A DNA stretch of 64,000 nucleotides from Leptospira yanagawae serovar Saopaulo str. Sao Paulo = ATCC 700523 (lineage in GTDB: Bacteria; Spirochaetota; Leptospiria; Leptospirales; Leptospiraceae). Below, piece by piece: positions 48,710-58,346 of this stretch (its first letter is position 1; each line of letters starts with the position of its first letter). Made by a program: the position numbers and the translations under genes. Under the pieces are notes generated by a model that saw nothing but the letters and a program-made list of their open reading frames with translations, was not told where the DNA came from and did not search any database. The DNA is taken from the NCBI RefSeq assembly GCF_000332475.2, contig NZ_AOGX02000008.1:1-64000 (forward strand), read 5' to 3'.

Positions 48710-49804
48710 TTACTTACGTAAGACAAAGTTTTCGCCATTTTTAGGACCAGACTTACGAATGAAAAGGCGTTTATCGACAGATACTCCGAGTAACACTTGG
48801 TAAATGTCTGTGAGGATTGGCCTTGATGAATAGTACCCATGACCAAGGCCTCCAACTCCAAGTACTGGATCATCCACTTCGTTTACATTGATCACATCCA
48901 CACCAGAATACTTAAAACACATTCCCGCCCGAGGTGCCCCGTTTACTTTTTGGGAAGCGATGAGAGCATTGTCACCCGGTGAACAATATAAAGTGATGCG
49001 TTCCGAAGATTTTGTGAGGTCACTTAGCAATAATTCAAATTCATTTTTGTCAAAGTCAGGTGCGTTTAAAATGAGTTCCGAAATGAATTTTGATTTTCCT
49101 GATTTTGCAAGGGAAGCGATGGAAGGTAAAACCACTTGGTGTCCCATACTATGTACAACAAGTTGGATTTTTTTCCCTGTGGTAGTGATCTCTTTTAGGA
49201 AATTGGCGAAAGGTTCACGATTGATTTTTGCTTCTGTAAAATTCAAATCATAAGTAGACTTTACCATCACTTGCCCAAGTAAACCTGCATCTGCCCCTGC
49301 TGGCCAAGAATACACAACCACTTCACCAGGAAATTTAAGATCGTATTTGATTTGGCCTGCCCGTAACACAGCTTCATCAAAATTCACATTGAAACCATGT
49401 ACAAATACCAAAACCTCTTCACTTCCAGAAGATTTGATTTTGGATAAAAATTCTTTTTCATCTGTATTCACACGACCCTTGAATTGGAAGAATGTATGTT
49501 TGTCTTGGTTATTGTCTAAAGAGATGTCACCAATGACATGTTTTGCGGGAACATTCACGATACAAATTCCGTAGTGAGGGTTGATATCGGTGATAAAACC
49601 AAAACTATTCCCTTCACAACGATCTTTTGCACCCATCTCCCTTCTTGTTGTCACAAAATGTACGTTTAAGTTTTTGGTTTCATCAAAAGGATCAGTGATT
49701 CGTTTATTGATTTGTTCTCCGATTTTAGTTGGAACGCAGGCTGTGACCAAACTAACAAAAAAGAGAATTGAAACCAAAAAGAACCGTTTTGAAACTGATT
49801 TCAC
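48710..49804 (-). CDS. DUF900 alpha/beta-hydrolase lipoprotein
   Basis: This serine hydrolase of the DUF900 type has a nucleophile elbow LVVHSMGHQVVLP, an oxyanion-type VLVFVHGFNVNFDEAVLRAGQ and a C-terminal histidine in GGLGHGYYSS. From GTG 49804 the protein (364 residues) starts MKSVSKRFFLVSILFFVSLV and reaches a lipobox cysteine at TACVP, so it is a lipoprotein. The longer ATG at 49921 overlaps the M23 gene by ATGA but puts 39 polar residues before the signal. I consider the short start better, without certainty. It is the last gene of the reverse envelope cluster. Confidence 0.82.
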   Translation of the reverse strand: MKSVSKRFFLVSILFFVSLVTACVPTKIGEQINKRITDPFDETKNLNVHFVTTRREMGAKDRCEGNSFGFITDINPHYGICIVNVPAKHVIGDISLDNNQDKHTFFQFKGRVNTDEKEFLSKIKSSGSEEVLVFVHGFNVNFDEAVLRAGQIKYDLKFPGEVVVYSWPAGADAGLLGQVMVKSTYDLNFTEAKINREPFANFLKEITTTGKKIQLVVHSMGHQVVLPSIASLAKSGKSKFISELILNAPDFDKNEFELLLSDLTKSSERITLYCSPGDNALIASQKVNGAPRAGMCFKYSGVDVINVNEVDDPVLGVGGLGHGYYSSRPILTDIYQVLLGVSVDKRLFIRKSGPKNGENFVLRK

Positions 49805-49917
49805 CGCAGTATAGGAAAATACAGAATGGGAATGTTTAGTAGGATGGTTACCAAGTTGTGAAGTAGAAGGGCAGTCCGTTGTTTCTGAGATGGTTTTGAT
49901 TTGGAATGGTTTGTACT

Positions 49918-51042
49918 TCATTTGTAAGAAAATCCTTTGATGAGTTTGGTGGGATTGATGTTTTTACCATCTTTAATGACTTCAAAGTGTAAGTGTGGTC
50001 CAAAACAGTAGCCTGTACAGCCCGATCGAGAGATGATTTTTCCGGCACTCACATAATCACCTTCTTTGACATAGAGTTTTGAGTTGTGAGCATAAAGGGT
50101 TTGGTAATTGTCATCATGCGACAATATGATCGCATTGCCATACCCTCCCATCCAACCGGAGAAAGTGACCTTTCCTTTCCTTGCCGCATAGACAGATTCG
50201 TAATTGGCGCGTAGATCGAGTGCCATATGGAATTTGTATTGGGGGTAAGAACGAGTTCCCCATCCTGACGTGATGACTTTGGAAGTTACTGGTATCCTCC
50301 AAATGGGGCCAGTTTCGGGGATCACAGCTCCAGGTAAAAACACCTTTTGGCCGGATTTAAATAAATCATAATCTTCTAATTGGTTTTCTGCGTAGATGTC
50401 ATCAATTTTAACTTTATAATAATCGGCAACCTTGGCGAGGGTTTCTCCTTTTTTGAGTTTATACATTAACCCTTGTTTGTTGGGAATGTTTAGGATTTGG
50501 CCTGAAATAAGAGATACTTCTGGATTGATCCCGGAACTCCCAGCAATGGATTCAACGGATACCTTAAATCGACGGGCAATGTCAGATAAGGTTTCGTTTT
50601 TTTTCACCTTGTATTGGGTGACTTTTAGTTTTTTGTTTTTATTTTCGGCAAGTTTGTCGAGTTCTGCGGAACGAAGGATTGCCATTTTTTTGTCTTCGGT
50701 TTCTTGTAAGTATTTGGCATCAGCAAGTTTTGCTTCTTTATCCTTCGTATCGTTTTCTTCCACCTCAGTGGACATACTCAGGAATTCTTTTTCCATCAAA
50801 CTTTCTTCGTAGGTTTGTTTGTCGACGATGACAGAAAGTAAAAATGCGATGAAAAACGAAAAGGTTAGGAGTGGTAAAATCCGATACCGTTTGCGATTGA
50901 GATCGATAGTCCCATGCAAAACACTTGATTGTGATTGGAGGTTATAAAAATACTTACCTGGGGAAACTTGGATGACGTTAATGTTCCCCCAACGTAACAC
51001 ATGCTTGCCGATCGTAGACTTTTCAGGTGAACGAAGTAGCAT
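49918..51042 (-). CDS. LysM/M23 metallopeptidase, membrane anchored
   Basis: The 374-residue protein has one membrane helix (about residues 57-72, LLTFSFFIAFLLSVIV) and a coiled region. Two LysM peptidoglycan-binding domains follow (YKVKKNETLSDIARRFKVS near 145 and YKLKKGETLAKVADYYKV near 193). The C-terminal M23 domain has metal ligands HMALD and HLHFE. It should cut peptide cross-links in the wall. It follows the bactofilin gene by 19 bases; bactofilin-M23 pairs shape the wall in several bacteria. The Shine-Dalgarno is weak, so it may depend on coupled translation. Confidence 0.92.
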   Translation of the reverse strand: MLLRSPEKSTIGKHVLRWGNINVIQVSPGKYFYNLQSQSSVLHGTIDLNRKRYRILPLLTFSFFIAFLLSVIVDKQTYEESLMEKEFLSMSTEVEENDTKDKEAKLADAKYLQETEDKKMAILRSAELDKLAENKNKKLKVTQYKVKKNETLSDIARRFKVSVESIAGSSGINPEVSLISGQILNIPNKQGLMYKLKKGETLAKVADYYKVKIDDIYAENQLEDYDLFKSGQKVFLPGAVIPETGPIWRIPVTSKVITSGWGTRSYPQYKFHMALDLRANYESVYAARKGKVTFSGWMGGYGNAIILSHDDNYQTLYAHNSKLYVKEGDYVSAGKIISRSGCTGYCFGPHLHFEVIKDGKNINPTKLIKGFSYK

Positions 51043-51061
51043 GTGTTAAATGGAATTTAGG

Positions 51062-51466
51062 TTAGTCCTTTGAATCTAAAGATTTGATTCCGCCAAAGGA
51101 TTCTTCTACAATCTTACGAACGTCTTTTTTCTGACCGCCAGTGATTGTGATATTTCCTTTTGCTACTACACCTTTTTGAAGTTCTAAATAAGGAGCAGTG
51201 ATGTCACCTAACATACGCCCTGTTCCTTCTAACTTCACTTCGTTTTCGGCTTTGATGTTGCCAATGAGGGTTCCGGAGACAATGACTTCTCTTGCACTGA
51301 TATTGGTTTTGACCTTACCGGTCTCGCCGATGACGAGTGCGTCTTCTGTTTTGATATCACCTTCGAATTTTCCATCGATTCTAAGTGAACCTGCGATATA
51401 AAATTTACCTTCAAATATCGACCCTGGTCCGATAACGCTGTTGATGGAATCCTTACCTATTGCCAT
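51062..51466 (-). CDS. Bactofilin
   Basis: Bactofilins polymerise without nucleotide into membrane-bound cytoskeletal filaments. The 134-residue protein is one beta-helical DUF583 domain: INSVIGPGSIFEGKFYIAGSLRIDGKFEGDI and SGTLIGNIKAENEVKLEGTG are the repeating turns. The tails are short. GGAG lies five bases before ATG 51466. Bactofilins are known to influence helical pitch in Leptospira biflexa; which paralogue this is I cannot tell. Its neighbours (PBP before, M23 peptidase after) support a wall-shaping role. Confidence 0.93.
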   Translation of the reverse strand: MAIGKDSINSVIGPGSIFEGKFYIAGSLRIDGKFEGDIKTEDALVIGETGKVKTNISAREVIVSGTLIGNIKAENEVKLEGTGRMLGDITAPYLELQKGVVAKGNITITGGQKKDVRKIVEESFGGIKSLDSKD

Positions 51467-51525
51467 TCCTGCTCCTTTTCCCCTTCTGTGAGAATCAAAA
51501 TTTTCGGTCTATCTGACAAGCCTTT

Positions 51526-54078
51526 TTAGTAATCAATTTCCTCATCTCCGCTAAAGACCGACTTTTTTCGTTTCGGAGGTTTGGATTCAGTGGGTTTTTT
51601 CTCGACTTTTGTGTCTTGTTTTTTCGTTTCTACGGGTTTTTGGGTGACTGGGCTTTGTGGTTTAGATTCTACCACATTCCAAGCCGAACCATGGTCATTA
51701 CATACGTCTTTTGGCACGGTTTGTGGGATGAAGTATTCTTCCAAAAGGTCATGGCACTGGCCACTGGGGAGTTTGCCTGACATGCGACATACCGTTCGTT
51801 TGGTGATTTTCACATCAGAAAGCCATGGGAATTCTTTTGCTGGTTCTTTTTCGAGGGCACGAGCCATAAACCGGCCCCAAACGGGAGCAGAAAGTTTCCC
51901 ACCAGTCATCCCTCGACCGAGGGAAATGGTCCCAACATCATAACCAAACCAAACCGAGGTGACAAGTTCAGGGGTATAACCCACAAACCAAGCGTCACGA
52001 AAATTATTGGTGGTCCCTGTTTTGCCATAGGCCTTGCGATTCAAACCATAGGAAAGTACACCTCGTCCTGTTCCTTCTTCCACCACGTCCTTCATCATCG
52101 ATGTGATGAGAAAGGCTGCTTCTTTTGAAATGATCTGTTTACGTTCTACATCTTCGTAATCTTTACGAAAGTCTTTGATGACCTTACCTGCATTGTCTTC
52201 CACATACAGAACGGAGATGGGGTTTACTGTTTTTCCCCCAGAGGCGAGGGCCGCATAGGCTCGCGTGAGCTCATATGGAGTGAGTTCAAAAGAACCAAGC
52301 GAAACACTAAAATTATACGGTATGTCTCTTCCTTGCAATTGTAACAACCCACGTAGGCTCTCCATCAAATTGGAAAGTCCCACTTGTTCGAGAACACGTA
52401 CCGCCACTGAGTTTTTGGATTGTTCGAGAGCCTTTCGTAATAAGATAAATCCAGAGTATTCGCTGCTATAGTTTTCAGGAGCCCACTCATCTCCATCTTC
52501 CATCAGGTATTGGAGTGGTGAATCGGCAAATAATGTAGCAGGCGTTACGTTTTTTTCCGGATCTGGGTTTTTTCCAGAATGGTCCATCGCTGCTGCATAC
52601 AAGATGGGTTTAAAGGCAGAACCAGGTTGGCGGAAGGCTTGGAAGGGACGGATTTGTTGGTTGTCGGAGCGAAACCCTGATCCACCTACAAGGGCTGTGA
52701 TGTACCCCGTTTCTGGGCGAATGGCGATGAGGGAACCTTCGACGGGGAGAAGGTGGTCTTTTGTATTTTGTGTCGAATAATTTTTATCAAGTGTGTCGCC
52801 GAGAAAGTCGTCTCCTGTGAGTAAGTTTAACACATAAAACTCATCACGGATGTCTTCTTGGTAAGCAGAAGAAAAGGTTCGTTCGATTTTTGAAATTTTA
52901 AATTTAAATTCTGGTAAGTCGTACAAATCGGCAATGAGGGAATAACCACTGCCATACAAATCGTCAAAGGCATCAATGTTACGAAACGCACGTTGGTTGG
53001 ACTCTATCGTTTGCCTTTGTAAGGCGGGGAGAAGGGCTTTTTCTGCTTCTTCTTGGTGGCGGATTTGGATGGTGGAATAGATTTTTAATCCCCCATTGTA
53101 CAAACGACTGGAACCAATGGAACGAATTAGATTTTTACGAATGTATTCAGTCACATAGGGAAATCGGTTGAGCCTGTCAGAAAATGCGGAATCATTTGGA
53201 GATCGATTGAGGTTCGTATAATACTCTTCTAGGGCCGCATATTCCTTTTCCGCATCGGCAACTGTCATCCTTCCATTTTCCACAAGTTTACGGAAGACAA
53301 CTCGTACCTTATTCATACTCGATACTGGATTGACAATCGGGCTAAATTGAGTGGGCCTTGTGGTAAGGCTTGCAAGGATTGCCGCCTCACCCCAAGAAAG
53401 ATCTTGGACTTCTTTACGAAAGTAAAATCGAGAAGCAGCACCAACTCCAATCGTTCCGTGCCCAAGTGGGATTTCATTCAAATACACTTCTAAGATTTTG
53501 TCTTTTGGATAGACAAGTTCGAGTAAAATGGCAAGCCATGCCTCTCTTGCTTTCCTTGCGATGGAACGTTCGATGGATAAAAACTTTAACCTTGCTACCT
53601 GTTGTGTGATGGTGGATGCACCTTCTTTCACACGGCCAGCCATCAGGTTCACAACAAAGGCACGTGCAATCCCTTTGAGATCAATTCCATTATGTGAATA
53701 AAATGAATTATCCTCAGTGGATAAAAAACATTGGATGACTTTGTGACGGTTGTCCGTGGAATAATTGGTATCTTCTGGTTTTAGTTGTTCTAATTTTACA
53801 GGGATTCGAGAAAATTTATAATATTCGGCGATGGGTTCATATTCTCCTTTGTCGTTTAATCCGTACAATGTGGAAGGGATATCGTAAACAGCCGCTTCCC
53901 CCAATCGAAAAAAATCTTTAACCGATCCTGTGAGTAAAAAAACATTCAAAATCCCAAACAAAAGAATGGCGACGATGGTGTTTCGGAATTTTTTATCTCC
54001 TGTCCAGATTCGTTCTGTAACAATGCGAAACCAAATGATAAAATACTTTTCAAAGAGCCCAACGGGTTCTTGTTTCAT
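51526..54078 (-). CDS. Class A penicillin-binding protein (PBP1A-like)
   Basis: This is a bifunctional peptidoglycan polymerase and cross-linker of 850 residues. After one membrane helix (about residues 30-50) the GT51 domain shows EDNSFYSHNGIDLKGIARA and GASTITQQVARL, then KILEVYLNEIPLG. The transpeptidase has SxxK in GSAFKP near residue 487, SxN in SKNSV and KTG in YGKTGTTNNF near 686. The C-terminal tail is Lys/Pro/Thr rich and low in complexity. It heads, with the PLC-like gene, a reverse cluster with the bactofilin and M23 peptidase. Confidence 0.94.
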   Translation of the reverse strand: MKQEPVGLFEKYFIIWFRIVTERIWTGDKKFRNTIVAILLFGILNVFLLTGSVKDFFRLGEAAVYDIPSTLYGLNDKGEYEPIAEYYKFSRIPVKLEQLKPEDTNYSTDNRHKVIQCFLSTEDNSFYSHNGIDLKGIARAFVVNLMAGRVKEGASTITQQVARLKFLSIERSIARKAREAWLAILLELVYPKDKILEVYLNEIPLGHGTIGVGAASRFYFRKEVQDLSWGEAAILASLTTRPTQFSPIVNPVSSMNKVRVVFRKLVENGRMTVADAEKEYAALEEYYTNLNRSPNDSAFSDRLNRFPYVTEYIRKNLIRSIGSSRLYNGGLKIYSTIQIRHQEEAEKALLPALQRQTIESNQRAFRNIDAFDDLYGSGYSLIADLYDLPEFKFKISKIERTFSSAYQEDIRDEFYVLNLLTGDDFLGDTLDKNYSTQNTKDHLLPVEGSLIAIRPETGYITALVGGSGFRSDNQQIRPFQAFRQPGSAFKPILYAAAMDHSGKNPDPEKNVTPATLFADSPLQYLMEDGDEWAPENYSSEYSGFILLRKALEQSKNSVAVRVLEQVGLSNLMESLRGLLQLQGRDIPYNFSVSLGSFELTPYELTRAYAALASGGKTVNPISVLYVEDNAGKVIKDFRKDYEDVERKQIISKEAAFLITSMMKDVVEEGTGRGVLSYGLNRKAYGKTGTTNNFRDAWFVGYTPELVTSVWFGYDVGTISLGRGMTGGKLSAPVWGRFMARALEKEPAKEFPWLSDVKITKRTVCRMSGKLPSGQCHDLLEEYFIPQTVPKDVCNDHGSAWNVVESKPQSPVTQKPVETKKQDTKVEKKPTESKPPKRKKSVFSGDEEIDY

Positions 54079-54102
54079 ACATTTCCCTTTTTCAATTTCC
54101 CA

Positions 54103-55173
54103 CTAAACAAGTGGGGAAAATTCCTTCATGTGGTCGATGCCGTGGTAACGAAGGCCCGTGTCCAAATTATACCCACCAAGTGAATCCAGAATCTTGGATC
54201 GGCTCTCTGGTGAAAAACTATATTCGTAAGCTCTCGTTAAAATTTCTTTGCAAGCTTGGCTTGCTTGGTTTAGGAGTTCGATGAAGGAATCGTTAAATTT
54301 ACGATTTGGGTCTGCTGGGTAAAACCATTCTCTTTTTTCATCGTTCATGATTTTGGGATTGATGGCTTCAAGTGTCGGTAACATGAGCACACTCGCATTG
54401 TAACGGTGGAAGGTGAGTGTATCAACAACACTCACAAGTCCACGCATGAATGCACTCCTTGAATCCAAAGTTGAAGTGAAGCGGTAAAACCCAAGATAGG
54501 ATTCATTTAAGATATCCCCTGGGATGATTTTTTTCTCGGAACCAATGTAGTTGGAATGAAATTCTTTGGAAAAGGTTTCCTTCAATGACTGCAGCCAAAA
54601 ATTCCATAACACAGGGTCCATTTTGTTTTTAATGCCTACGGTTCTATGCCGAATGTCGATGTATTGTGGGAAATCGTATTCTCTGGCACTCATGCCCCAG
54701 CGGTGGTTGATGAGAAGGGTATCCAATCCAAACTCCACCTTCATATGGTTCACTTGGGCTTGGTAAGATATCTTTTTGTCGTCGTTGTAATAGTCACCCG
54801 AGATATAAAAGATATAGGGGTGGGTTTGGATATCCACAACGCAGTGGCAAATATAACCCAGTGTAAAGGCAAGGAAACGGTCACGGTAAAGACCCATTTC
54901 CGTATCATACACTTGGTCGAGAAAACTTAAGATGAGTTCCGCCACTTTATGGTGGTGGGCAAGGTCTCCAAAAAAGGCAGCCTTTTTGGTTCGTTTGGGT
55001 TGCAGTACATGGTAAAAATAAAAGATATCAGGAGCAACAGCGCCTAAGTTGGCATAGGAGGCAACATCAGGCCTTGAAAGTAAGTTAGCAATTTTCCTTT
55101 GGGTGGCATTGCCGTGTTCCAAGTGTTTTTTCACTTGGGAGAGTGCTTCAATATGTGTAATCTTTCCTGCCAT
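54103..55173 (-). CDS. Zinc-dependent phospholipase C family protein
   Basis: The 356-residue protein has the layout of the Zn-dependent PLC family: KITHIEALSQVKKHL near the start, LGAVAPDIFYFY, FGDLAHHHKVAELILSFL and LGYICHCVVDIQTHPYIF. The many His and Asp residues are probable zinc ligands. No signal peptide is visible, so unlike secreted phospholipases it should stay in the cytosol. Activity is unproven, since many members of this family are uncharacterised. It is 24 bases upstream of the PBP gene on the same strand and diverges from lysA. Confidence 0.8.
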   Translation of the reverse strand: MAGKITHIEALSQVKKHLEHGNATQRKIANLLSRPDVASYANLGAVAPDIFYFYHVLQPKRTKKAAFFGDLAHHHKVAELILSFLDQVYDTEMGLYRDRFLAFTLGYICHCVVDIQTHPYIFYISGDYYNDDKKISYQAQVNHMKVEFGLDTLLINHRWGMSAREYDFPQYIDIRHRTVGIKNKMDPVLWNFWLQSLKETFSKEFHSNYIGSEKKIIPGDILNESYLGFYRFTSTLDSRSAFMRGLVSVVDTLTFHRYNASVLMLPTLEAINPKIMNDEKREWFYPADPNRKFNDSFIELLNQASQACKEILTRAYEYSFSPESRSKILDSLGGYNLDTGLRYHGIDHMKEFSPLV

Positions 55174-55230
55174 TTTCTACTTTTTTGACTTTATGGATTG
55201 GAACCTATTGAAAGGTTTATCTTAAATCCT

Positions 55231-56499
55231 ATGACATCAATCGAAAAACTAAAGTTTTTGAAAGAAGACCAAGTGCGAACTTTGGCAAAAGAATTCGGAA
55301 CCCCTCTCTTTGTCTATTCTGAGAAAGAAATTGAACAAAAATGTGACGAGACTTTGGCATTTCCCAATGCATTTGGGTTACAAGTCCGTTATGCCATGAA
55401 AGCAAATCCCAATTCCAATATCTTACAAATCATGAAAAGAAAGGGCATCCTCATCGATGCTTCGTCGGAACACGAAGTGGTTCGGGCCTTACATTTTGGA
55501 TTTTCTCCCGAATCCATTATGCTCACTTCACAAGAGTTTCCAAAGGCATTTGTAGAACTCATTGGAAAGGGTGTGAAGTTCAATGCCTGTTCTCTCAGGC
55601 AATTGGAACTCTTTGGACAATCATTCCCTGGAAAATCGGTATCCATTCGGTTTAACCCAGGCCTTGGCTCAGGCCATACGAAAAAAACCGACGTAGGTGG
55701 TGTGACATCTTCTTTTGGGATTTGGCATGAAAAACTGGATGAAGTGAAAGCAATTGTAAACAAATACAACCTCGTTGTGGAAAAAGTCCACACACACATT
55801 GGCTCGGGCAGTGACCCTGAAGTGTGGAAGGCTGTTGCAAAATACACTCTGGAGTATGCAGAAAGTTTCCCAACGGTCACGGTTGTGAGCCTTGGTGGTG
55901 GTTATAAAGTGGGTCGTATGGAAGATGAAAAATCGACCAACTTACAAACGATTGGTGCACCAGTCAAAATCCAATTTGAAGAATTTGCTGAAAAACACGG
56001 AAGAAAATTGATTTTAGAGATCGAACCTGGTACTTACCTCATCGCATTGTGTGGGGCTCTTCTCACCACAGTAGATGATAAAGTAGACACAGGTAAAAAT
56101 GGATTCCAATTTTTGAAATTAGATACAGGGATGGATTCGAATACAAGACCTTCTCTTTACGGTGCACGCCATCCCCTTGTCACTGTGAAAAAAGATGGTG
56201 GATCACCTTCATCTAACAAAGAATATGTGGTTGTCGGACATTGTTGTGAGTCTGGGGATGTATTCACCCAAAAAGAAGGGGGAGAACCCATCACAAGGCT
56301 TATGGGAGAAGCAGAAATCGGAGACCATGTGGTGATGGAAGCTGTCGGAGCGTATTGTTCTAGTATGTCCACAAAGAACTACAATAGTTTTCCAGAAACA
56401 GCAGAGGTATTACTCCGTAAAGATGGAACCCCAAAACTCATCCGTAAAAAAGAACCTGTGTTAGAAATCTTCCGCAATGAAATTTTAGTGGTGGAATGA
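55231..56499 (+). CDS. lysA: Diaminopimelate decarboxylase
   Basis: LysA converts meso-diaminopimelate to lysine. The 422-residue fold-type III PLP enzyme has its PLP lysine at K57 in YAMKANPN, then HTHIGSGSD, SLGGGYKVGRM, EIEPGTYLIA and a C-terminal CESGDVFTQ with GAYCSSMSTKNYNSFP. ATG 55231 gives the normal length; TTG 55198 would add 11 residues and is less likely. Its stop overlaps the ispD start by ATGA. Confidence 0.92.
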   Translation: MTSIEKLKFLKEDQVRTLAKEFGTPLFVYSEKEIEQKCDETLAFPNAFGLQVRYAMKANPNSNILQIMKRKGILIDASSEHEVVRALHFGFSPESIMLTSQEFPKAFVELIGKGVKFNACSLRQLELFGQSFPGKSVSIRFNPGLGSGHTKKTDVGGVTSSFGIWHEKLDEVKAIVNKYNLVVEKVHTHIGSGSDPEVWKAVAKYTLEYAESFPTVTVVSLGGGYKVGRMEDEKSTNLQTIGAPVKIQFEEFAEKHGRKLILEIEPGTYLIALCGALLTTVDDKVDTGKNGFQFLKLDTGMDSNTRPSLYGARHPLVTVKKDGGSPSSNKEYVVVGHCCESGDVFTQKEGGEPITRLMGEAEIGDHVVMEAVGAYCSSMSTKNYNSFPETAEVLLRKDGTPKLIRKKEPVLEIFRNEILVVE

Positions 56500-57185
56500 A
56501 CAATCTATATGCAGTCCTACTTGCCGGTGGAACGGGGAGTAGGATGGGACTTGAGGTTCCCAAACAATTTTTAAAGTTACGTGGAGAGTCTCTCCTTCGG
56601 CATTCCGTCAAACGATTCCAAAGGTTTGGACTTTTAAAATCCATTGTTGTGGTGTCTCATCCCGATTGGATTTTGGATACTGAAAAAGAATTAGCCGATT
56701 TATTGGATCCCAACGATCGCATTGTGGAAGGAGGGGAGACACGCCACCTTTCCGCGTTGAAGGGAATTGGAGCCGTTTCGTATGATGAAAAAGATATTTT
56801 TTTCATCCATGATGTGGCAAGACCCAATTTCAAACAAAACGAACTCTACCAACTTGTCGAACAAACGAAAATCTTTGGAGCTGCAACCATTGTTTCTCCT
56901 GTGACAGAAAGTCTTGTGCGTGTGAAACAACACCAAAACTATACAAAAGAACCATTGCGTCGTGAAGAAGTGTATGCAGTGAAAACCCCACAGGCAGTAG
57001 CAGGATTTATGTTAGGTGAACTTTTATTAGAACCTCTTCCAGAAAGTCCAAAACTCCATCCTACAGACCTCTGCACGTGGATGGGGGAACGCCAAGTAGG
57101 GATAGTGGAAACTGATTTCCAAAATATCAAGGTGACAAGTCCAGGGGATATTGTCCTTGCCGAATCAGTTTACACTGCAGGCTAA
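56496..57185 (+). CDS. ispD: 2-C-methyl-D-erythritol 4-phosphate cytidylyltransferase
   Basis: IspD transfers CMP to methylerythritol phosphate in the non-mevalonate isoprenoid pathway. The 229 residues include the nucleotide-binding AVLLAGGTGSRMGLEVPKQFL, a VVVSHPDW segment, HDVARPNF and the AVKTPQAV motif (more often LTPQ). It is translationally coupled to lysA and convergent with the PilZ gene, nine bases away. Confidence 0.93.
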   Translation: MNNLYAVLLAGGTGSRMGLEVPKQFLKLRGESLLRHSVKRFQRFGLLKSIVVVSHPDWILDTEKELADLLDPNDRIVEGGETRHLSALKGIGAVSYDEKDIFFIHDVARPNFKQNELYQLVEQTKIFGAATIVSPVTESLVRVKQHQNYTKEPLRREEVYAVKTPQAVAGFMLGELLLEPLPESPKLHPTDLCTWMGERQVGIVETDFQNIKVTSPGDIVLAESVYTAG

Positions 57186-57194
57186 ATTTCTATT

Positions 57195-58289
57195 TTATCT
57201 ACCGTGGAATAGTTTAAACCTTTGTTTCCAAATCCAAACACGGAATAGGTTTTTGTTTTCGATGGAATCAATTTGGATTCCAAATCCGATTGGTTTTCCA
57301 TATTTGCCTTGTGGATTTGACCACCTAACCACACCTGCTACGGAAATTTCACCAGATCGAGTTTGGATTTTCACCCGACAATACTCACCAGAACTAAGTA
57401 CTGTTTCTGATTCGATGTAAAGACCTTCCAAAGATACATTCAGAAGGGTACCAACATTTGTTTTGTTGTCCGACTTTAAAAACTGAACTGGATTGGATAC
57501 AGGATACCTAGGAGCAAACACTCGGTGCAAAAAGGATTCGTAAATTTGTTTTTCTTCTTTTTGTGCGAGGAGGAATAATAACTGGACTCCCGCAATTTCT
57601 GTTCCATCGGGTTCCTTGTCAATGCGAACCACTTTTCCTTGCACGGATATGGCTACAGGTTCCCTGTTCTCTTTTTCTAATTTTAGGAGCAAATTGATAG
57701 GGTCACCAGGTTTTAAAAAATGGTGTTTGGTGAGTGGGAGTAAGACTCCATTCTTCGATATATTGATGGTGAGACCATCTCCTTCTCGTTCCCCATCGGC
57801 ATTGGTCCAATGGAAGGGAATGGGGTGTGTTTCCCTGTATTTTGTACGCCAACCTCTGCGTGTAGGACTCAAGTAGGGAGCTGCAATCTCTCGTCTTAAA
57901 AAGTAAAATGCAATTCCAAGTAAAACCGTTGTGATCGCCATATTCCAAACGATGTCTGTGGTTTTGATCCGAATCCCTGCGAGGAAAAATTTTTTGCCGA
58001 GGGATACTGAAAACACCATCCAGATATTATAGGTGAGGATGAGAAATGTGAAACATAAAAAGAGATAATAACCAAACTTCCTTTTGGTGATTAGGCTATA
58101 GGCAATGATGGCACTGAGGAAGGAAAAAACATACTGCCATGGTTGGATCCGAGTGAGGATCATCCCAACATGGTTGAAATCCAAATCATAAAGAGAAGCA
58201 ATGGCAAAGAAGACAACAAATGGTACGGCTAAAAAACCAAGTGTTACGAGTAAGACTGGAATAGGGTAGTTGAAGAACCGAAAAGTCAC
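57195..58289 (-). CDS. Membrane protein with two PilZ domains
   Basis: The 364-residue protein has four to five N-terminal membrane helices (about residues 8-135) followed by two PilZ-like domains. The first has RTKYR as a possible RxxxR and TINISKNGVLLPL, matching (D/N)xSxxG. The second has LLNVSLEGLYIESE with an incomplete arginine motif. PilZ domains bind cyclic di-GMP, so this looks like a membrane-bound receptor; ligand binding by the second domain is doubtful. GTG 58289 is the start because the first helix follows directly. Confidence 0.82.
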   Translation of the reverse strand: MTFRFFNYPIPVLLVTLGFLAVPFVVFFAIASLYDLDFNHVGMILTRIQPWQYVFSFLSAIIAYSLITKRKFGYYLFLCFTFLILTYNIWMVFSVSLGKKFFLAGIRIKTTDIVWNMAITTVLLGIAFYFLRREIAAPYLSPTRRGWRTKYRETHPIPFHWTNADGEREGDGLTINISKNGVLLPLTKHHFLKPGDPINLLLKLEKENREPVAISVQGKVVRIDKEPDGTEIAGVQLLFLLAQKEEKQIYESFLHRVFAPRYPVSNPVQFLKSDNKTNVGTLLNVSLEGLYIESETVLSSGEYCRVKIQTRSGEISVAGVVRWSNPQGKYGKPIGFGIQIDSIENKNLFRVWIWKQRFKLFHGR

Positions 58290-58346
58290 CCGAAAATCAA
58301 ACTGCTTTTTTGGCCTTTAGTCAACTTATTTTTGAAAGTTCTAAAG

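Noticed and set aside
48708..48723. Hairpin TCTTAC/GTAAGA at the end of the DUF900 gene
   Set aside because: It lies at the coding end without a T run on either strand; not a terminator.
49805..49921. ATGA-coupled start of the DUF900 lipoprotein
   Set aside because: The 39-residue extension is polar and precedes a complete lipoprotein signal; kept only as an alternative.
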